From Tomocerus qinae (taxonomy: Eukaryota > Arthropoda > Collembola > Entomobryomorpha > Tomoceridae), in contig CM034547.1 in the NCBI GenBank assembly GCA_020055645.1, forward strand, positions 45,462,409-45,526,408: a stretch of DNA of 64,000 bases. The letters are read 5' to 3'. Under the pieces are notes generated by a model. The model saw only the letters and a program-made list of their open reading frames with translations. It made no database searches and was not told the origin of the DNA. The translations under genes and the position numbers were made by a program. Positions 13,701 through 26,700 of the stretch are shown piece after piece. How positions within the stretch are numbered: position 1 is the stretch's first letter; each line of letters begins with the position of its first letter.

Positions 13701-16700
13701 TGGGAAAATAAAGCTAAGTTTACTATAATAAACTCACAATTTCCTCGTATAGGCAGCAACACATTTACAAATAAACTGAATGAATAAAAGATTATCTTAC
13801 AGTTCATGTGAGTCTCGAATTATTACTACTTATTGTTATTTGGACCGAAAGAACTTGAGAATGTAATTCAAAATCCATATTCTAAATCTCTCTTACGAAT
13901 ACCATCTCATGGCTCCTGAGTTTTCTCTCAACTTTCACCATGTAAATGAGATTTCTCTGTAAACCCCTTTATGAAACTTTCTCTTCTACCTTTCCCCAAA
14001 AATACTTTGGTGGAAGTGTTTTGGTATATTATGTGTGGAATTAGGTATCATAAAATTCTCTTATTTTTATTGCGTAAGATAAAAATAAGCTGTCTATTAA
14101 CTTTCTATAGCCTGGCTATTCAGGTCATCCTTTCTTATATTGTTAGAAAAATTACGTTTTTTAATGCCTCGTCCAAATAATCATCTTGAAGGTAGAAAGA
14201 CGGAGCCAGGAAGTTTCCTCTCAGCGTCTCAATTTTTCTTATTGCCTCATCCCTACTCAATTTCTCCAGCCACGTCGACCGTCTCAGGAAACTTAACAAC
14301 GATTCTTTCACATTGACAAATATCTCATCGACCTAAACAGCCAAGAGAAAGTATGGTGAATTATTTTGCTATAGCTCTAAAGTGTTATAAAATGAAAACT
14401 AGAGAAATATAATATTGCATAATTAGGTAGCTAATAAATAATAAAATTGTATTTTGAATTAATTTTCTAGTGCTATCAAAAATTATGATGGTAGGATATA
14501 AGTAGGTCGTATTTTTGTGCAATAATAGAGGTCAAAAGGTCAGAAACTATTAAAATATCAAAAAATCCATAATAGCAGTTCATTTTGTCATACAAATACT
14601 ACACAACGGTTAGACTAGAGTGAAATTGCATACTACATCATTGTTAGAGTGGAAAAGTAAAAGTATAGTAGAAAGCAACTATCCAAATCGTATTAGTAGA
14701 ACAGCGTCACAATGACTGAGCACAACAAAATAAAATTAGCCGCTCCGGTCTAGAAAACTCGTAAAAAAGTTTTGTAAAAGACAGCACGCAATGTATTTTA
14801 TGTAATTACAAGTTTGCTAATAAGTAGGAAGGAAATTACACACATGGACAAAAAGTACACGGATGTTTAATGAAAAGAAAGGCTGAAATGAGAAACATGG
14901 TCCGTATCCACTTCATTATAAAAGGTAGGGTTATTTTGCTTTGAGAAAACTAGGTTGCATAGTTAGTAGTTTACATAACACAATAAAAATAGCGGAGTAA
15001 GAAATAGTATGCGTGCAGATATTATAAGTGTCATGTTACAGAGTGTGGGCGCGTCATAGAGAGTACAGAAATAGATTGTGACAGCCGTTAAAAAGGAAAG
15101 GCATAAAAAGTGTAGGCAGATGAAATTACATGACAAGGAATGAATAGAAGGGCAAAAAATAATTTTCTAAATAGAAAGAAATGGAGAAAGGGAATCTAAC
15201 AATAGTGTATATAAATAATCCTTATACTATTTATGTCACAGAATAACGTATGTGCACGGTATTATGTTTATAGATAGCCAAAAGGCAAGTGGATTACTTA
15301 TTGTGTAGGATGAGCTTACTTCATTTCGTACACGTTGTAAGTAGGTCGACTCAAACGACCGTAAATATAAGCTCGACAATTCCATGGCAAATACTGATTT
15401 GGTGGATTGAACACAGAACTTCCACCTGGACTCATCCTTTTTCCTTTGCATTAAATCGCTCAGCATGTCTCGCACGTAGATAAGAAGCATTGTATTGAAC
15501 AGCAATCTATTACACAAAAAATAGCCCAATTCAATAACACGACAGAAAAATAACAATCCCCGTAAATCCTTGTGAGAACTTAATGTCCAGCCACTTTCAC
15601 TTCAAATGGCTATTATATACCTACTCCTTATTTTAATAGACACTCGTTACTAACCCTAATTTACCTGTATATTATCAAGTATAGAAAATGCAACAGAGAA
15701 AGCATCAGACAGCTAATGCACATAAAATGTCTAAATTGGTGTCTATTTCTATATATCAAAGGAAAGCACCCGAAGGAGAGTTTTCTGTTGTGCTCATCTT
15801 TCTGGACATGATGAGATGTGATACAGTGGCCCCAAGCCAAATCATTGCAAACATGATGGGCTTTCATTTCAAATAATCTTCCTCATTGAAAGATGTATAA
15901 AGACATAACAAAAGGTCCGCAAACAAAGCTGTCTGTATTCGGTCTAATAATGTACTGAATTTTCTATTGGTAGCTCAAAGTGAAAGCAAGGTAGACATAA
16001 ATGTAAGAATTCAAGTCACGCCGGCATACAAAATACCAAATACGTTATGTCAATATAAATGCTAAATCGCATTATGCAGTAACAATGCACTGTCTCATCC
16101 AGTTAACTTTACTTTCTTACAATTGAATTCACTCTCCCTATTCTATTCCATGCAGGCAGATTTGTTAGACTGGCAATTGCTGCTCAGCTCGTATCTATCC
16201 TGGCTACAATTGGCTTTTTAGCCTTATCCTAGCCTAACTCTGACTCCGATGTTGACTTTTCTCTATTTGATTAGGTATTCTATGCGAAATGTACATTCTG
16301 TGCCCACTATTTACATTCCACCATATTGAAACAAAGACACCATGTCAAGAAAACCAACAAAAGGTTATTTACATTTGTTTTGTACACAGGAGGCAGATTT
16401 CACAATACTACAATACTGGCTCTAAATATCCCGGCGGAGTAAACTTGCCATTATTAGCTTACGAGTATTCGTAAGGTACTGTGAACGGTCCTAACAGTCT
16501 GTCTGTCCGTCCGTCTGTCCGTCCGTCTGGCTGTAGACAAAAATTCTAGGTATGGGGGGAGAATGTGTGCCAAATCGTCCATCCCTTCTGCTGCTTCTTC
16601 GAAGGATATTCTACGAAGAATATATTCTGCGTATCTACGAAGAATAATCTGCGTATCTACGAAGAATAATCTGCGTATCTACGAAGAATATTCTGCGTAT

Positions 16701-19700
16701 CTACGAAGAATATTCTGCGTATCTACGAAGAATATTCTGCGTATCTACGAAGAATATTCTGCGTTTTAGGATAAATATTCTGGGTTATAGGAAGAATATT
16801 CTGCGTTTCTTTTTATATTCTGCGTTTTAGGTAAAATATTCTGCGTTTTAGGTAAAATATTCTGCCTTTTTGGTTAAAATATTCTGCGTTTTAGGTAAAA
16901 TATTCTGCATTATGATCTGCAAAAAATATTCTGCGTTCTAGGAAGAATAATCTGCATTCTAGGAAAAATTATCTGCGTTCTGCGAAGAGAATTCAGTGAG
17001 AATATTCTGAGTATGACAAGGAATATTCTGGGTTCTAGGAAAGTTTCATTTGTGACACAGATCTCCCCTCATACACACATATCGCAACAACGCAATACAA
17101 TTGCAATGCATGCAGCTAAAGGCTGTTCTCCCAGTACTGATCTTTCACGTGCCCACGAATCCTGGGGTTTACGAAATTATTTATTATTACTACTAATGCT
17201 TTTGATATCTGAACTGAACAAGAACGAACTCGAATTGCAAATATCTTTGTGTTTGCCATCAATAATTGCCAAATTGACGACTTTCGACTTTCAAGTTCAC
17301 ATTGCCTATTTAATAATTTGTCTTAAATTGATTCAATCATTCATCCCGCTGGAAAAGTCAACCCCTCAATTGCAGATTTTCTATTATTTATAGCAACTAG
17401 GGACTAGTGACATCAAGTCAATGGGTAAGATAGTGAACCAGAGCCAGACGGCTGATCTAATTGTTTTATGCAATTCTCGTAAATTCAAAAATCATATTGC
17501 TCATAAAATATGGTTGCTGATGTCAACTCATTCGTGGTTATCATTGTTGTCGAATTATTTTTGGGCATAATTTTAATATTGACAATTTATTTTTGCATTT
17601 GTTTTCCTTTCCAGACTTTGTAACTATAAGTATATCGTCCATCCCTAAAGGTGAATTTCATTCATACCTACTTTGTAAATACACGTGGCCTACATAAAAA
17701 TTCTATATCATCCATCCCTAAAGGTGAATTCCGAATCACGGTTAAGTTCGTTCGTTTAAGTTTAAGATACCAAAAATTTCTTGTGACTTTTAAGTCACCA
17801 GCTAAAATGAACAATACACGTGAACTACAGGAAATTATTATAGTCTACGTAGTGCAAAAAGAATGTACTCAGTAATCAGAATTACGTTAATACACTAGAA
17901 ACAAATAAATGTCGACGCTGAGGACAGACGAGAGGTAGTTTTAGAATGTTAACAAAACAACCCATTCTGCTCAACTGACGCTAATAATATTTACCGCTAA
18001 TACAGTTCGAACAAAACGCAACACATGTACCAGGCTATAGTACAGTGGTACATGATTGTACTACATGTACAGTACCACATAGTATTTTGGACAAACTCTA
18101 TAGTAATGCTTGTATTCTTGTATTCCCTTGGGATTCCATTATAATGCTTCGTATTATTAAACAGTATAATATAATTCATTAGTTTCTCGTAAGCTTAGTA
18201 TTCCATTACAATGGTTTATTCTATCTGTAATTAAACTAATTTACAGTTCCATTAGTACACACAAGAATGATATTCAGTCAGATTAACTGTCATTTCCAGT
18301 TACCTTTTATTAGTGTACTCAATAGCTTGAAAGAGTCTTCGTAGGTACTCGGGATAAGGAACGTAGATAGATGCTTGGCTCCAGTCAAAATTAGTAACCG
18401 ACTTAGATCCATAGCCTCCCATCAAACTTCGCAGCAGAAGCTTCCAATCAATGCTACTGAAATTGGATTGGAGTGTGTCGACCGTGAAAGTATTGTACAC
18501 TTTGTTCCGCTGCTTCAGAAACTTTCTACTTCGTTGACTCGGCTTCAACTGTTTTCCAAGAAAATAAATTCATCCAATTAAACTTCTACAAAGTTGACTC
18601 AACGCACCATTAAAACCAAACAAATCAAAGTGATCTTTAGTACATCAAATTGTGTCTACTAATTGACTCTTTTTCAACTTTCTAAAATCCTATCAAAAAT
18701 CTCTAATCTTTTCTTAGCCATTTTTTCAAATCAATTGTTTTCCAAATGAATTCAACCTTTTAGTAATATTGATTAGAATATTATTTGGTGCCATTTTTAT
18801 ATTCAATACAATTTATGTTGCTCTATTAAATAGTAAATACACTACAAAATTAATTAATTTCCTTTTTTGACGCGGTTCAAATTCCTGTCATTCTCACTGT
18901 ACTTCACAGACCTTGCTAATCGCACTAAACTACGGAAAGAGTAAGATTGATCTACCTGCCTTTTCAATGCTGTTGGCCACCAACACAATAATGCCCCCGT
19001 CTGAATTGACTTCCTCTTCACTCAGATTCATGAGCCCACCGATTTTCTGAACTAAAACCTTTAGTTGATCCATCTTCTTGGCTTCCACATTTTCCTATTA
19101 TTAAAAGTCATAACAGTGGGCATAATTATAGCGCAAAAGCTTTCTCTTGCTGGTGGCCTAATGTAATTAATTATTTTCAAAGCAAATTCTAGAAATGATT
19201 CGTAGAAATAAAGGGATACCGTGATCATTTTGTACAGAATTTGTCTATCCACTGTTGCAGGCGTTGGTGAAGAGCTGCCTGAAGTGTTATTTTCACTTCC
19301 TTGATTTCCATGGACGTCAATACCTGCATCCCGAACCAACTGTAGTAAGTTTTCAGTTCGTTCATTCAGTGCAGATTCCATCTACAAAATAAACGAAGCC
19401 ACGAATTACTTGATGGACCTAAGTGGATTATACGGGATAATATTCGGAATGCCTTTGTGGCCGAAGAATGTCCAATTTCATTTGGCATGGCCCTACCTTC
19501 AGAATAATTCAATGAGGAGCAAATTGAAATGCAATGGTTGGGTGGAGATGATGACAGAAAATTATTTACTTATTGTTAGCCCTGTCATTTCTCATTACTA
19601 ACCAAAGAATATTAGTCCAGGGTTCAATTTTATAATTTGATCCCATTATACGTTGTAGTGGATGAAAATTCCAATTAGTTTGGGTTTATCGGTTTCATCA

Positions 19701-22700
19701 GCCGGTTTGCCATAGAATCTCCATTTGTACTTTCGTTCAGTTACTAAGTGTAATATATGTTCATACACAAGTGACCATAAACTATAGATACCTCCCTTTT
19801 AATTAAAAACACTGCACTTGACAATATATTTCCTGGTGGTAGCGAATCAGCAGCGTTATATTATGCATTATACATCCAAGGATCCAAGTATACAGTCTTG
19901 TAATGTTAACAATTTTAACTTTAAATTCTAGTAATCAGATGGATGTAAGATAGTGGACTGTTGGCGACTAGATTTGGATATTCGCCAAGCAGTTGTGGAC
20001 AGGGAAGTGCATAAAACAGAGTCAGAATAAATTATGACTCTTTTATGTATACTATGTTATTATGCATGTGCAAGTGAAAGGAGATGCGAGATGAATGCTG
20101 AATAGAGAAAGTAATGAAATACTAACGACTGCATATAAACATTTAGAAAATGTCTGGCACTAACGCGATTGTAACTGCAGGGACACAAACACAAGTACTG
20201 TGTATTAGAGTTAAAAGCCAAAGTACGAGTTCGGAATTTATAATGACTACGTCGGAGAAAATGATTGTAATCGTAAGTATCTGATTTAGTATCTGACTTA
20301 ATTTAGTACACTGCAATCATTTCATTCCGTGCAGATAGTAATTAGTGTGAATTAGCATAGAAATGACTTACAAATAGAAAGTCATCGTCATTTCGCACAG
20401 TTCGAAAGAGATTTGGCACGAGACTCGTTGGTCGAGGCAGTTCCACGATGAGGGCGTATCGTGACCGATTTCTTGCATCAATGTCCAACGTCAAGTCGAA
20501 TAATGGAGCCGCATTCACTTGCAGAAACTGGAGCGTGATTGCGGTCAAGTCAAAGTCAGACTCTGACCAACTCTTGCTTGTTTTGTAGCCTCCGAGGGAA
20601 TCCAACAACTCCAGCACTGCACAAACGTGTCAAAATACATGTTCTCTCAAATGTTCAGCTTACACGTTTCTTTATGCTAAAAGCCCTTTTCTCTCCACTG
20701 TACTGTCTCATGAAATCCGTTGGGCACTAAACATATTCTTTCTGCTAATACGATCATCGCCTCAAAATATATTCTACTTAAGAATTTATGACACCAGTCA
20801 AATATCACTGACTACTACATTTATGTACTACGAAAACTGTAACATTCCTATAACTGCTACTGTAGCAAAATAAAATGAATAATTTTCATTTCTTTAGTAG
20901 CTTATCCTATCTTTTTTCTTATATTTTCAATTTTATTCCATATATTAGATATATGCACTGTACTATATAAAAATGATTTTATTCCGTAAATTAGGCAGAT
21001 ATACGTACTGTACTATATAAAAATGGTTTTATTCAGTATACTAGGCAGATATACATACTGTACTATATAAAAATGATTTTATTCCGTATATTAGGCAGAT
21101 GTATGTTCTGTACTATATAGAAATGATAAAATTAAATCTTAGTTTAAAATCCTTATACGCACCAATTGTCCTCGGATTGTTATCAAATTTTCCAAGAAAA
21201 TTGTAATTCGAATTACTATCATCCTATAGCATACAAATTGCATTGCATATCAGTAACTGAATGATCTAAGAAAATAAGTGGATTACTTACACAAAGAATT
21301 CTCATCCAAATTGGTAAAGTTGAGACAACTTTGATAAAAATCCCTAGGTGCGTTGTATTCAGAGTATCCATGTGAGTTTGGCACTTCCAATAATTCTAAG
21401 AATAAGAATTAAATGGATGATTTATGACAGAAAATGGCAGTATGCAAATGATAGTTACACACCTAGTGAAATAAAACAAGATAAAGCAGGAATGTGTACG
21501 TGTCGAAGCGATCTAGATAGGATTGACATGTATAGGTAAACTTACTTTTGATATGCAAATCGACTCCATCACGGATTTGATTGATATTCACAGCCGAGTA
21601 AAGTTGTTCATTTGTGACAGGATTATTCTCCTGCCATTTGGAGCAAGCAAACTGATAAAAGTCTTGGCAGGGATTTAAGCTAAAATTTCCACTATTAATG
21701 GCACGATGAGAAATTTCTACGCATTCTTTTGTGTCGCATAGACCTAGAAAGTCCAATTCGTCATTTTGTCTAAGCTGCAAAGGAATCAATCGAATGGAAA
21801 CTCTATGAATAAATTAGTCACACATTTCACATTATTCAGAAAAGTGAAACACAATGGGGAAAAGTGCAGAACCCATTTTATTAAATCAACGGTATATAGT
21901 AAAGGTATCAAGGAGAATTGAGTGCATGTTTAAATATACTATAGAAGAATTCTCCCGTAATAAACTGTATGTCAGTTTTTTACAGTGGAAAATTCTTTCC
22001 CGACATATTATTGAGTTACAGGGGAAAGTCGGAGAAAGTCCGGAGTTATTACCCGAAAAATGTTTGTGTATGTTGCTGACATTAGATATTTTATGTGTAG
22101 ATTGAATTCATACATAGCTACATCAATTCGAGTCGGGAAAGAAAATTTCCTTGAGTGTTTCGGTTGAATGTGAAGGAGTTTTGAGATGGAAAGGAACAGC
22201 TAGAGGGCAAAATACATAAATATTGATAAAAAAAGCTACGAAACGTGGAAATCAGGGAGCCTTATAATAAAAGTAAAATGCAATGAAGATCGCCGTCTAT
22301 TAGGCCTAGCGGGACAAAATGAGCTCAAGTGAAAGTCAAATGGAGCAAAAAGGAAGTGGAACACTCAAAGAACCACAAGGGCGTTTCTATTGTACGTGGG
22401 ACTTTGTAGCTACGTGTAACAATGATGCATAAGGGACTAGCTATAGGTCTGTTGAATAACAACATAATGTAATGACGATCATTATGATCCTTTGGGGAAA
22501 GGAAACGATTGAATGACTTCGGCTCAATTCCATTCAACTGACTCAGCCATTACTACATCTCCTCGGAGTTCAAGTTGAGCTCCAGATCAAGTTACTTACT
22601 ACTTCTCTACTAACGACCACCATGCAATATATCGGTATTTACTAATACATCTATCCATATAATATATCTATCGATAGATATACATACATATTACAAACTA

Positions 22701-23758
22701 TAACATCCTCAAAATATTTCGGCTTCTATCGACAGACAGGCACATTTCACTAAATGTCAAAAGTCAACTTCATGTGAATATGAATTTAGTCCTGCTTCGT
22801 TAGCTTTCAAATTGAGTTTTTTAATGACCTCCTTTCTTTGTACTCGCCTAATTGATGTTATATAATAATATATCCTTACTCTACCATTAGCATAGAAATT
22901 AAAATATTTATAGGCATAATTATGTATAATATACACAAGATAGGTGCAACATATATTTTAGTAGGTATAACTTTCTCGAGTACCACTTCAAAGAAACATT
23001 TCAAACTGTTGAACATTAGGTAGTTTAATTAAACATAGTTTAAACAAAGTTGTCTCCAAATTTTCAGAAGAAAAAAGTTACAACCTCCTATTAGTATTCC
23101 TATCTCATTATTACAAAATCTAGTTCAAACTACTTGCATTAAATATATTATCTTAGCCGTACTCTGTGATCAGTAATTAAGAATGGGTAGTTTTTAACTA
23201 ATGCCAAGAGCAGAGAGAGATAATAGTAATCCAAGATACTAATCTCAGTATGGCTGTAACACAATCCTATTCGTTTGCTTTTGTGTAAGAACACTAATGA
23301 AGACAGTAACGAATTAGAGTTTAGATAAGTTTTGTTAGAGACACATAGCGGTAGTTATTGTAGACAAATTCTATTAGATTAGGGTTAGGTAGGAGAGAGT
23401 AGCTTAAGTAGTAGAAGAGATGGATGTAGTCAATATGGTATATAGGATTGTGGGATAAAAGTTAGCGGTGTAGGTAAATGTTAGTCGAATGAAGTTTGGA
23501 ATGTGGATTGAGCTGACTGGGTTGAAATGAAACAGAGAGAGTTAGTTGAATGGGCTGAGTGAGACTTACCGGAGAAATTAATGCTGACAAAGGGCCATCG
23601 ACAATGATAAATGCCAAGAGACCAAAAGAGAGAACGGATAAAAGGATGAGAGTGACAGTAAGTCTTTTCTCTCTGTGGCTGCACTCAACTGATCTTTGGG
23701 CCATCACCACATCCACATCATTCACCACCACACCCGAACACGCTTCACACTCGCTCAT
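10751..23758 (-). CDS. M13 (neprilysin/ECE-like) zinc metallopeptidase, type II membrane protein
   Basis: Predicted cell-surface zinc endopeptidase cleaving small peptides. Exons in transcript order: 23758-23570, 21774-21546, 21395-21291, 21223-21163, 20616-20372, 19381-19220, 19094-18956, (18924-18908, doubtful), 18548-18304, 15506-15320, 14332-14156, 13687-13578, 12736-12552, 11855-11701, 11306-11130, 11000-10924 and 10850-10751. About 850 residues, against 700-780 usual for the family. The first exon gives a short cytoplasmic tail and one signal-anchor helix (LTVTLILLSVLSFGLLAFII). The ectodomain opens with family cysteines (CDTKECVE, NPCQDFYQFACSKW). Exon 12736-12552 has VNAFY and the zinc site HEALH; exon 11306-11130 has the third ligand in ENLAD; exon 11000-10924 has EHTPHPER, matching the family His/Arg pair; the C terminus is the usual CxxW (CLLW). 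Two junctions do not phase cleanly (see findings). The start is the only ATG ahead of the signal anchor. Confidence 0.9.
11130..11306 (-). CDS. M13 peptidase exon carrying the third zinc ligand
   Basis: A phase 0 exon of 59 codons. NENLADIAGL corresponds to the family GENxADNGG block: the zinc-binding glutamate and the aspartate are kept, while the preceding glycine and the NGG are not. Downstream PGLKYSLEQIYFLSVAQ matches the conserved 'LTPEQLFFLAFAQ' helix of the family. With HEALH and EHTPHPER also present, the enzyme looks catalytically competent. Confidence 0.9.
12552..12736 (-). CDS. M13 peptidase exon carrying the HExxH zinc site
   Basis: Enters in phase 2 and leaves in phase 1. It contains the substrate-backbone motif VNAFY and the catalytic HEALH. 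Neprilysin has HExTHGFDD at this place; here HEALHALD follows, so the two zinc histidines and the catalytic glutamate are kept while the usual THGFDD tail is changed. The next exon continues with GSDFDAEGRLRVWW, the normal family continuation, which confirms the join. Confidence 0.9.
16495..16536. repeat. GTCY tetranucleotide microsatellite
   Basis: Runs of gtct/gtcc (gtctgtctgtccgtccgtct) inside the long intron 15507-18303 of the M13 gene, directly before the minisatellite. Confidence 0.85.
16598..17037. repeat. 22-bp minisatellite, regular then degenerate
   Basis: From about 16611 to 16762 the 22-bp unit ctacgaagaatattctgcgt(at) recurs nearly unchanged, with ataatctg and atattctg variants. 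It then decays to about 17037 into units built on attctgcgttttaggtaaaa. It lies in the M13 intron between exons 18548-18304 and 15506-15320. The open frame across it (LRRIYSAY repeats) is a by-product of the repeat. Confidence 0.9.
17631..17730. repeat. 27-bp direct repeat pair
   Basis: The segment around atccctaaaggtgaatt, 27 nt long, occurs at 17631-17657 and again at 17704-17730 with one mismatch. Non-coding, within the M13 intron. Confidence 0.75.
20941..21127. repeat. 50-bp tandem repeat, about 3.5 copies
   Basis: Exact 50-bp period: the block tactatataaaaatg begins at 20961, 21011 and 21061 and a variant begins at 21111, each followed by attccgtatattaggcagat or a near copy. It lies in the M13 intron between exons 21223-21163 and 20616-20372, only about 36 nt from the former exon, so copy-number change could affect its splicing. 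Confidence 0.9.
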
Positions 23759-26700
23759 TTCTTTCTTCCAAGGAGCTTGCTTGGCTTATGTTCACTCCGA
23801 TGGATCACTTCCTTTGACTTTCTTTCACGTTAATTTCACCAGATAATTGAATCTAGTCGAGAACTCCCAATCTTCCTCCAAGTACTTTCACCCACTTCTT
23901 TTCTCCTCCTATTTACTCTCTTTCTACTCTATAATTAACTTACTTAAGTATCTATAATATTATAGTAGTACCAGAAAAGCCTTCTAATGCTACCTCCTAT
24001 AAATAACTTGGTTAATTATAAGAATTTGTTAGATAGAGGAATTTCTCTTGTCACTTTTTAGGTTATTTACTTTACATAACAAACTATATTGTCGTTGTAT
24101 AGTACTATAAATTATACAGGGCTGTAATTTTGGCAAATTTACATTGAACCTGACATGTCTTTTACCACAGTAATATATTATATTGCAGATCTACACTCAA
24201 ATTAATTACGTTAGATATTGCTACGTGGTTTAGCTGAGCATTTAGTAAGGAAATCAATAAAAGTTAGGTCAGGTTCCATAATAACTGTAATAACACCTAT
24301 TAGAAGTGTGTAAGAAGACGGAAGAGCTATTATAAAAGAAAACCTAATATTGGTATATACTTACGAAGGAAATTGTATAGCGATATGGTGTGGATTTGTA
24401 ATGGAGACGACACTCGACTCAACTCAAGAGCTAAAAAAGCCAATAATGCAACCAAGTGGTAGATGAAAGATAAAAGTAGGTATTATTATAGTTATTAATA
24501 CTAGAAGGCTTTTCCTATTTCGGCATAAGCCAATGATCCTTTCTTTGTACGATATTGGGGAAGTCTTTCTTCAGTGGACTTATTCTGGCTTGACTCCTTT
24601 CGATGTTTATACGCAATTCACTTTCTCAGCACTGAATTAATGAAGAAATGTAACGATGCAATTTTCATTATCTGCAGCACATATTTCTCGTGGATATATA
24701 TCCGAAAGAGAATCTAGTTTTAAAATAGTAATGCTGTTTTGAGTTTTCATACTTTAGGACAGGAACACATATCTACATAATAAATATATGGCCGAGATAA
24801 GTTTCTAAGTGGTTCCTGAAAAGTAAATTTCGAGGTAGTGGGGAATTCCATTAACCTACATTAAGGCAGTTAGTGTCTGTCCTGTCTCTATGTATGTAGT
24901 TCAAGCATATTTATTACACAAAAATTCCAAACTGCCCTTCTGCAATTAGAATTGTCATGAAACTGGGCTACGTCTATTAACACAGTCAGATCACAAGTAT
25001 AAATTAAATTCTTGTATTAAATATTAGAATCTTAATCTCAATTTTCGTTGTTGTATTTTGTACCTATAAAATATTGTTCGGTTTCACCGCATCCTTCGGT
25101 TACATAGGAAAACAAGTAAAAGATTACTTCGTTCTTCTATATAGGTACCCGGAAAACTTAATTTAGAATAAGTACAATAGTAAATAGTGGAGTACAACTG
25201 TGGCGAATTGTTTCTTTCAGTTGTTGAAACATTTTAGATATGTTTGAGTGCAGTTTTACAATACTTAGTGTTTGTTTCGTGTCCACAGAGCTTTGCTAAA
25301 AGCAACCGTGTGTAAGTTTTAAATAGACAAGTCAAGGGAAAAACTTGGGAATGTACGTAGAAACAGAAGCCAAGGAATAAAGACACGACACATATTTGTA
25401 CAATAAAAGAAAGCTCTCTCACTTTTATAGTTATGTGCCGACGATTGTCAGACCGACACAACTTCACTGCAAATCAGTTGAGAACTCGTGTGTGTGTTCT
25501 TGGCTAGCGTGTCTTGTCGACTAGTGCTAGTCTCACTCAACCTTTCTGTTTTCATGTTTCAACTTGAGTTGTTTCTTGTCCAGTGCTTTGAACAGAACTA
25601 AAGAACTCTGACTTTCCCCATTCCCTTTTCACTCACTTTCCCCAACATGCCCCTTTAGTAGTGTGTGTGTGATGTTTGGATTATTCCTACCTCGCTATCT
25701 ATATGCATACCCCACTGTTCTCTTCTGTCTCGCTGTTATTTATGTACCTACATATGTACAGAATGTCTCTTGCATTCCTTAATGCCTTGGCAAGCTTCGG
25801 CTTCGGCTCGCTTTCATTCCCCCACAATTCCATAATCTCTATGCACTTTTTACCAAGCGACTTCCCATCATTTTCTCTTTCCTTATATTTTAACAAACTT
25901 TATACTACACATCCTCTCTCATCCACAATTTATGAACAAAGATATCACACCAACTTTCATTGCATCGAGGAAAATGTCTCGAGAATAAATTGTCAACTCT
26001 AGGAATTTACAAAATTTTGTCAACATTTCCAGCAGCCCAACATTTTCTGTTCCCTACAATATGCCACATATTTGGTAACTATATTGCAGTTCGTAACTTA
26101 CTACCAAGTTTGTAAAATATCTTTTGAAAGTACCTATGTGGCCCATTGCTATATATAGCATTGTCATATGTGGTTTTCGTTTTACTACAACTACACAAAG
26201 TATAAATTACAGAACAGATTAGTTGAATGTATTGCATTTATGATTTACGTTCACCATTGTGTAAGCTGTTTTTATAAAGGCAAAGTAAACATACGCAAAC
26301 AAATTAAAATTACATAAAATGGAATGAGGAGAAAAGAGTCCACCATTCTAAATACGCATCCGCTAAGGGATAAACATAAAATTATAATGACATTGTGGCT
26401 TTCTTTTTCTTGCAGGATTTACTAAAAACCTTCATAAATTATTTCATCTGTAGAGTTTACAAAACGTCAGGAAGTATGGGGAAAGAACATTCGTTCACAA
26501 TTCACAAGGAAAGAAACAGCTTTAAAATGTTAATGCTCTTAAGCTCGTAGTATAATAATTTCTACAACTTGGGCTAAGAATAGTATAGGGAAGACGATGG
26601 GAAGAATAGAAGTTAATGCTGAAATGCTAATCTTTAAAGCAATACGAGGCATCAATGTTTTTATTAGGATCTTCCCAACTAATTAATAATGAATGCTCTT

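Noticed and set aside
16563-16769. Open frame with repeated LRRIYSAY-like units
   Set aside because: It is the translation of the 22-bp minisatellite, not a gene.
18870-18895. tRNA-like T-arm (ggttcaaattcc)
   Set aside because: No D-arm, anticodon stem or acceptor pairing can be found at the right distances.
22663-22682. 20-bp palindrome of TATC/GATA type
   Set aside because: Short and AT-rich, and close to what simple sequence gives by chance; not comparable with the 56-bp palindrome.
25676-26002. 108-codon hydrophobic plus-strand frame
   Set aside because: Low-complexity Phe/Leu/Ser composition expected from an AT/pyrimidine-rich stretch; no splice or family support.
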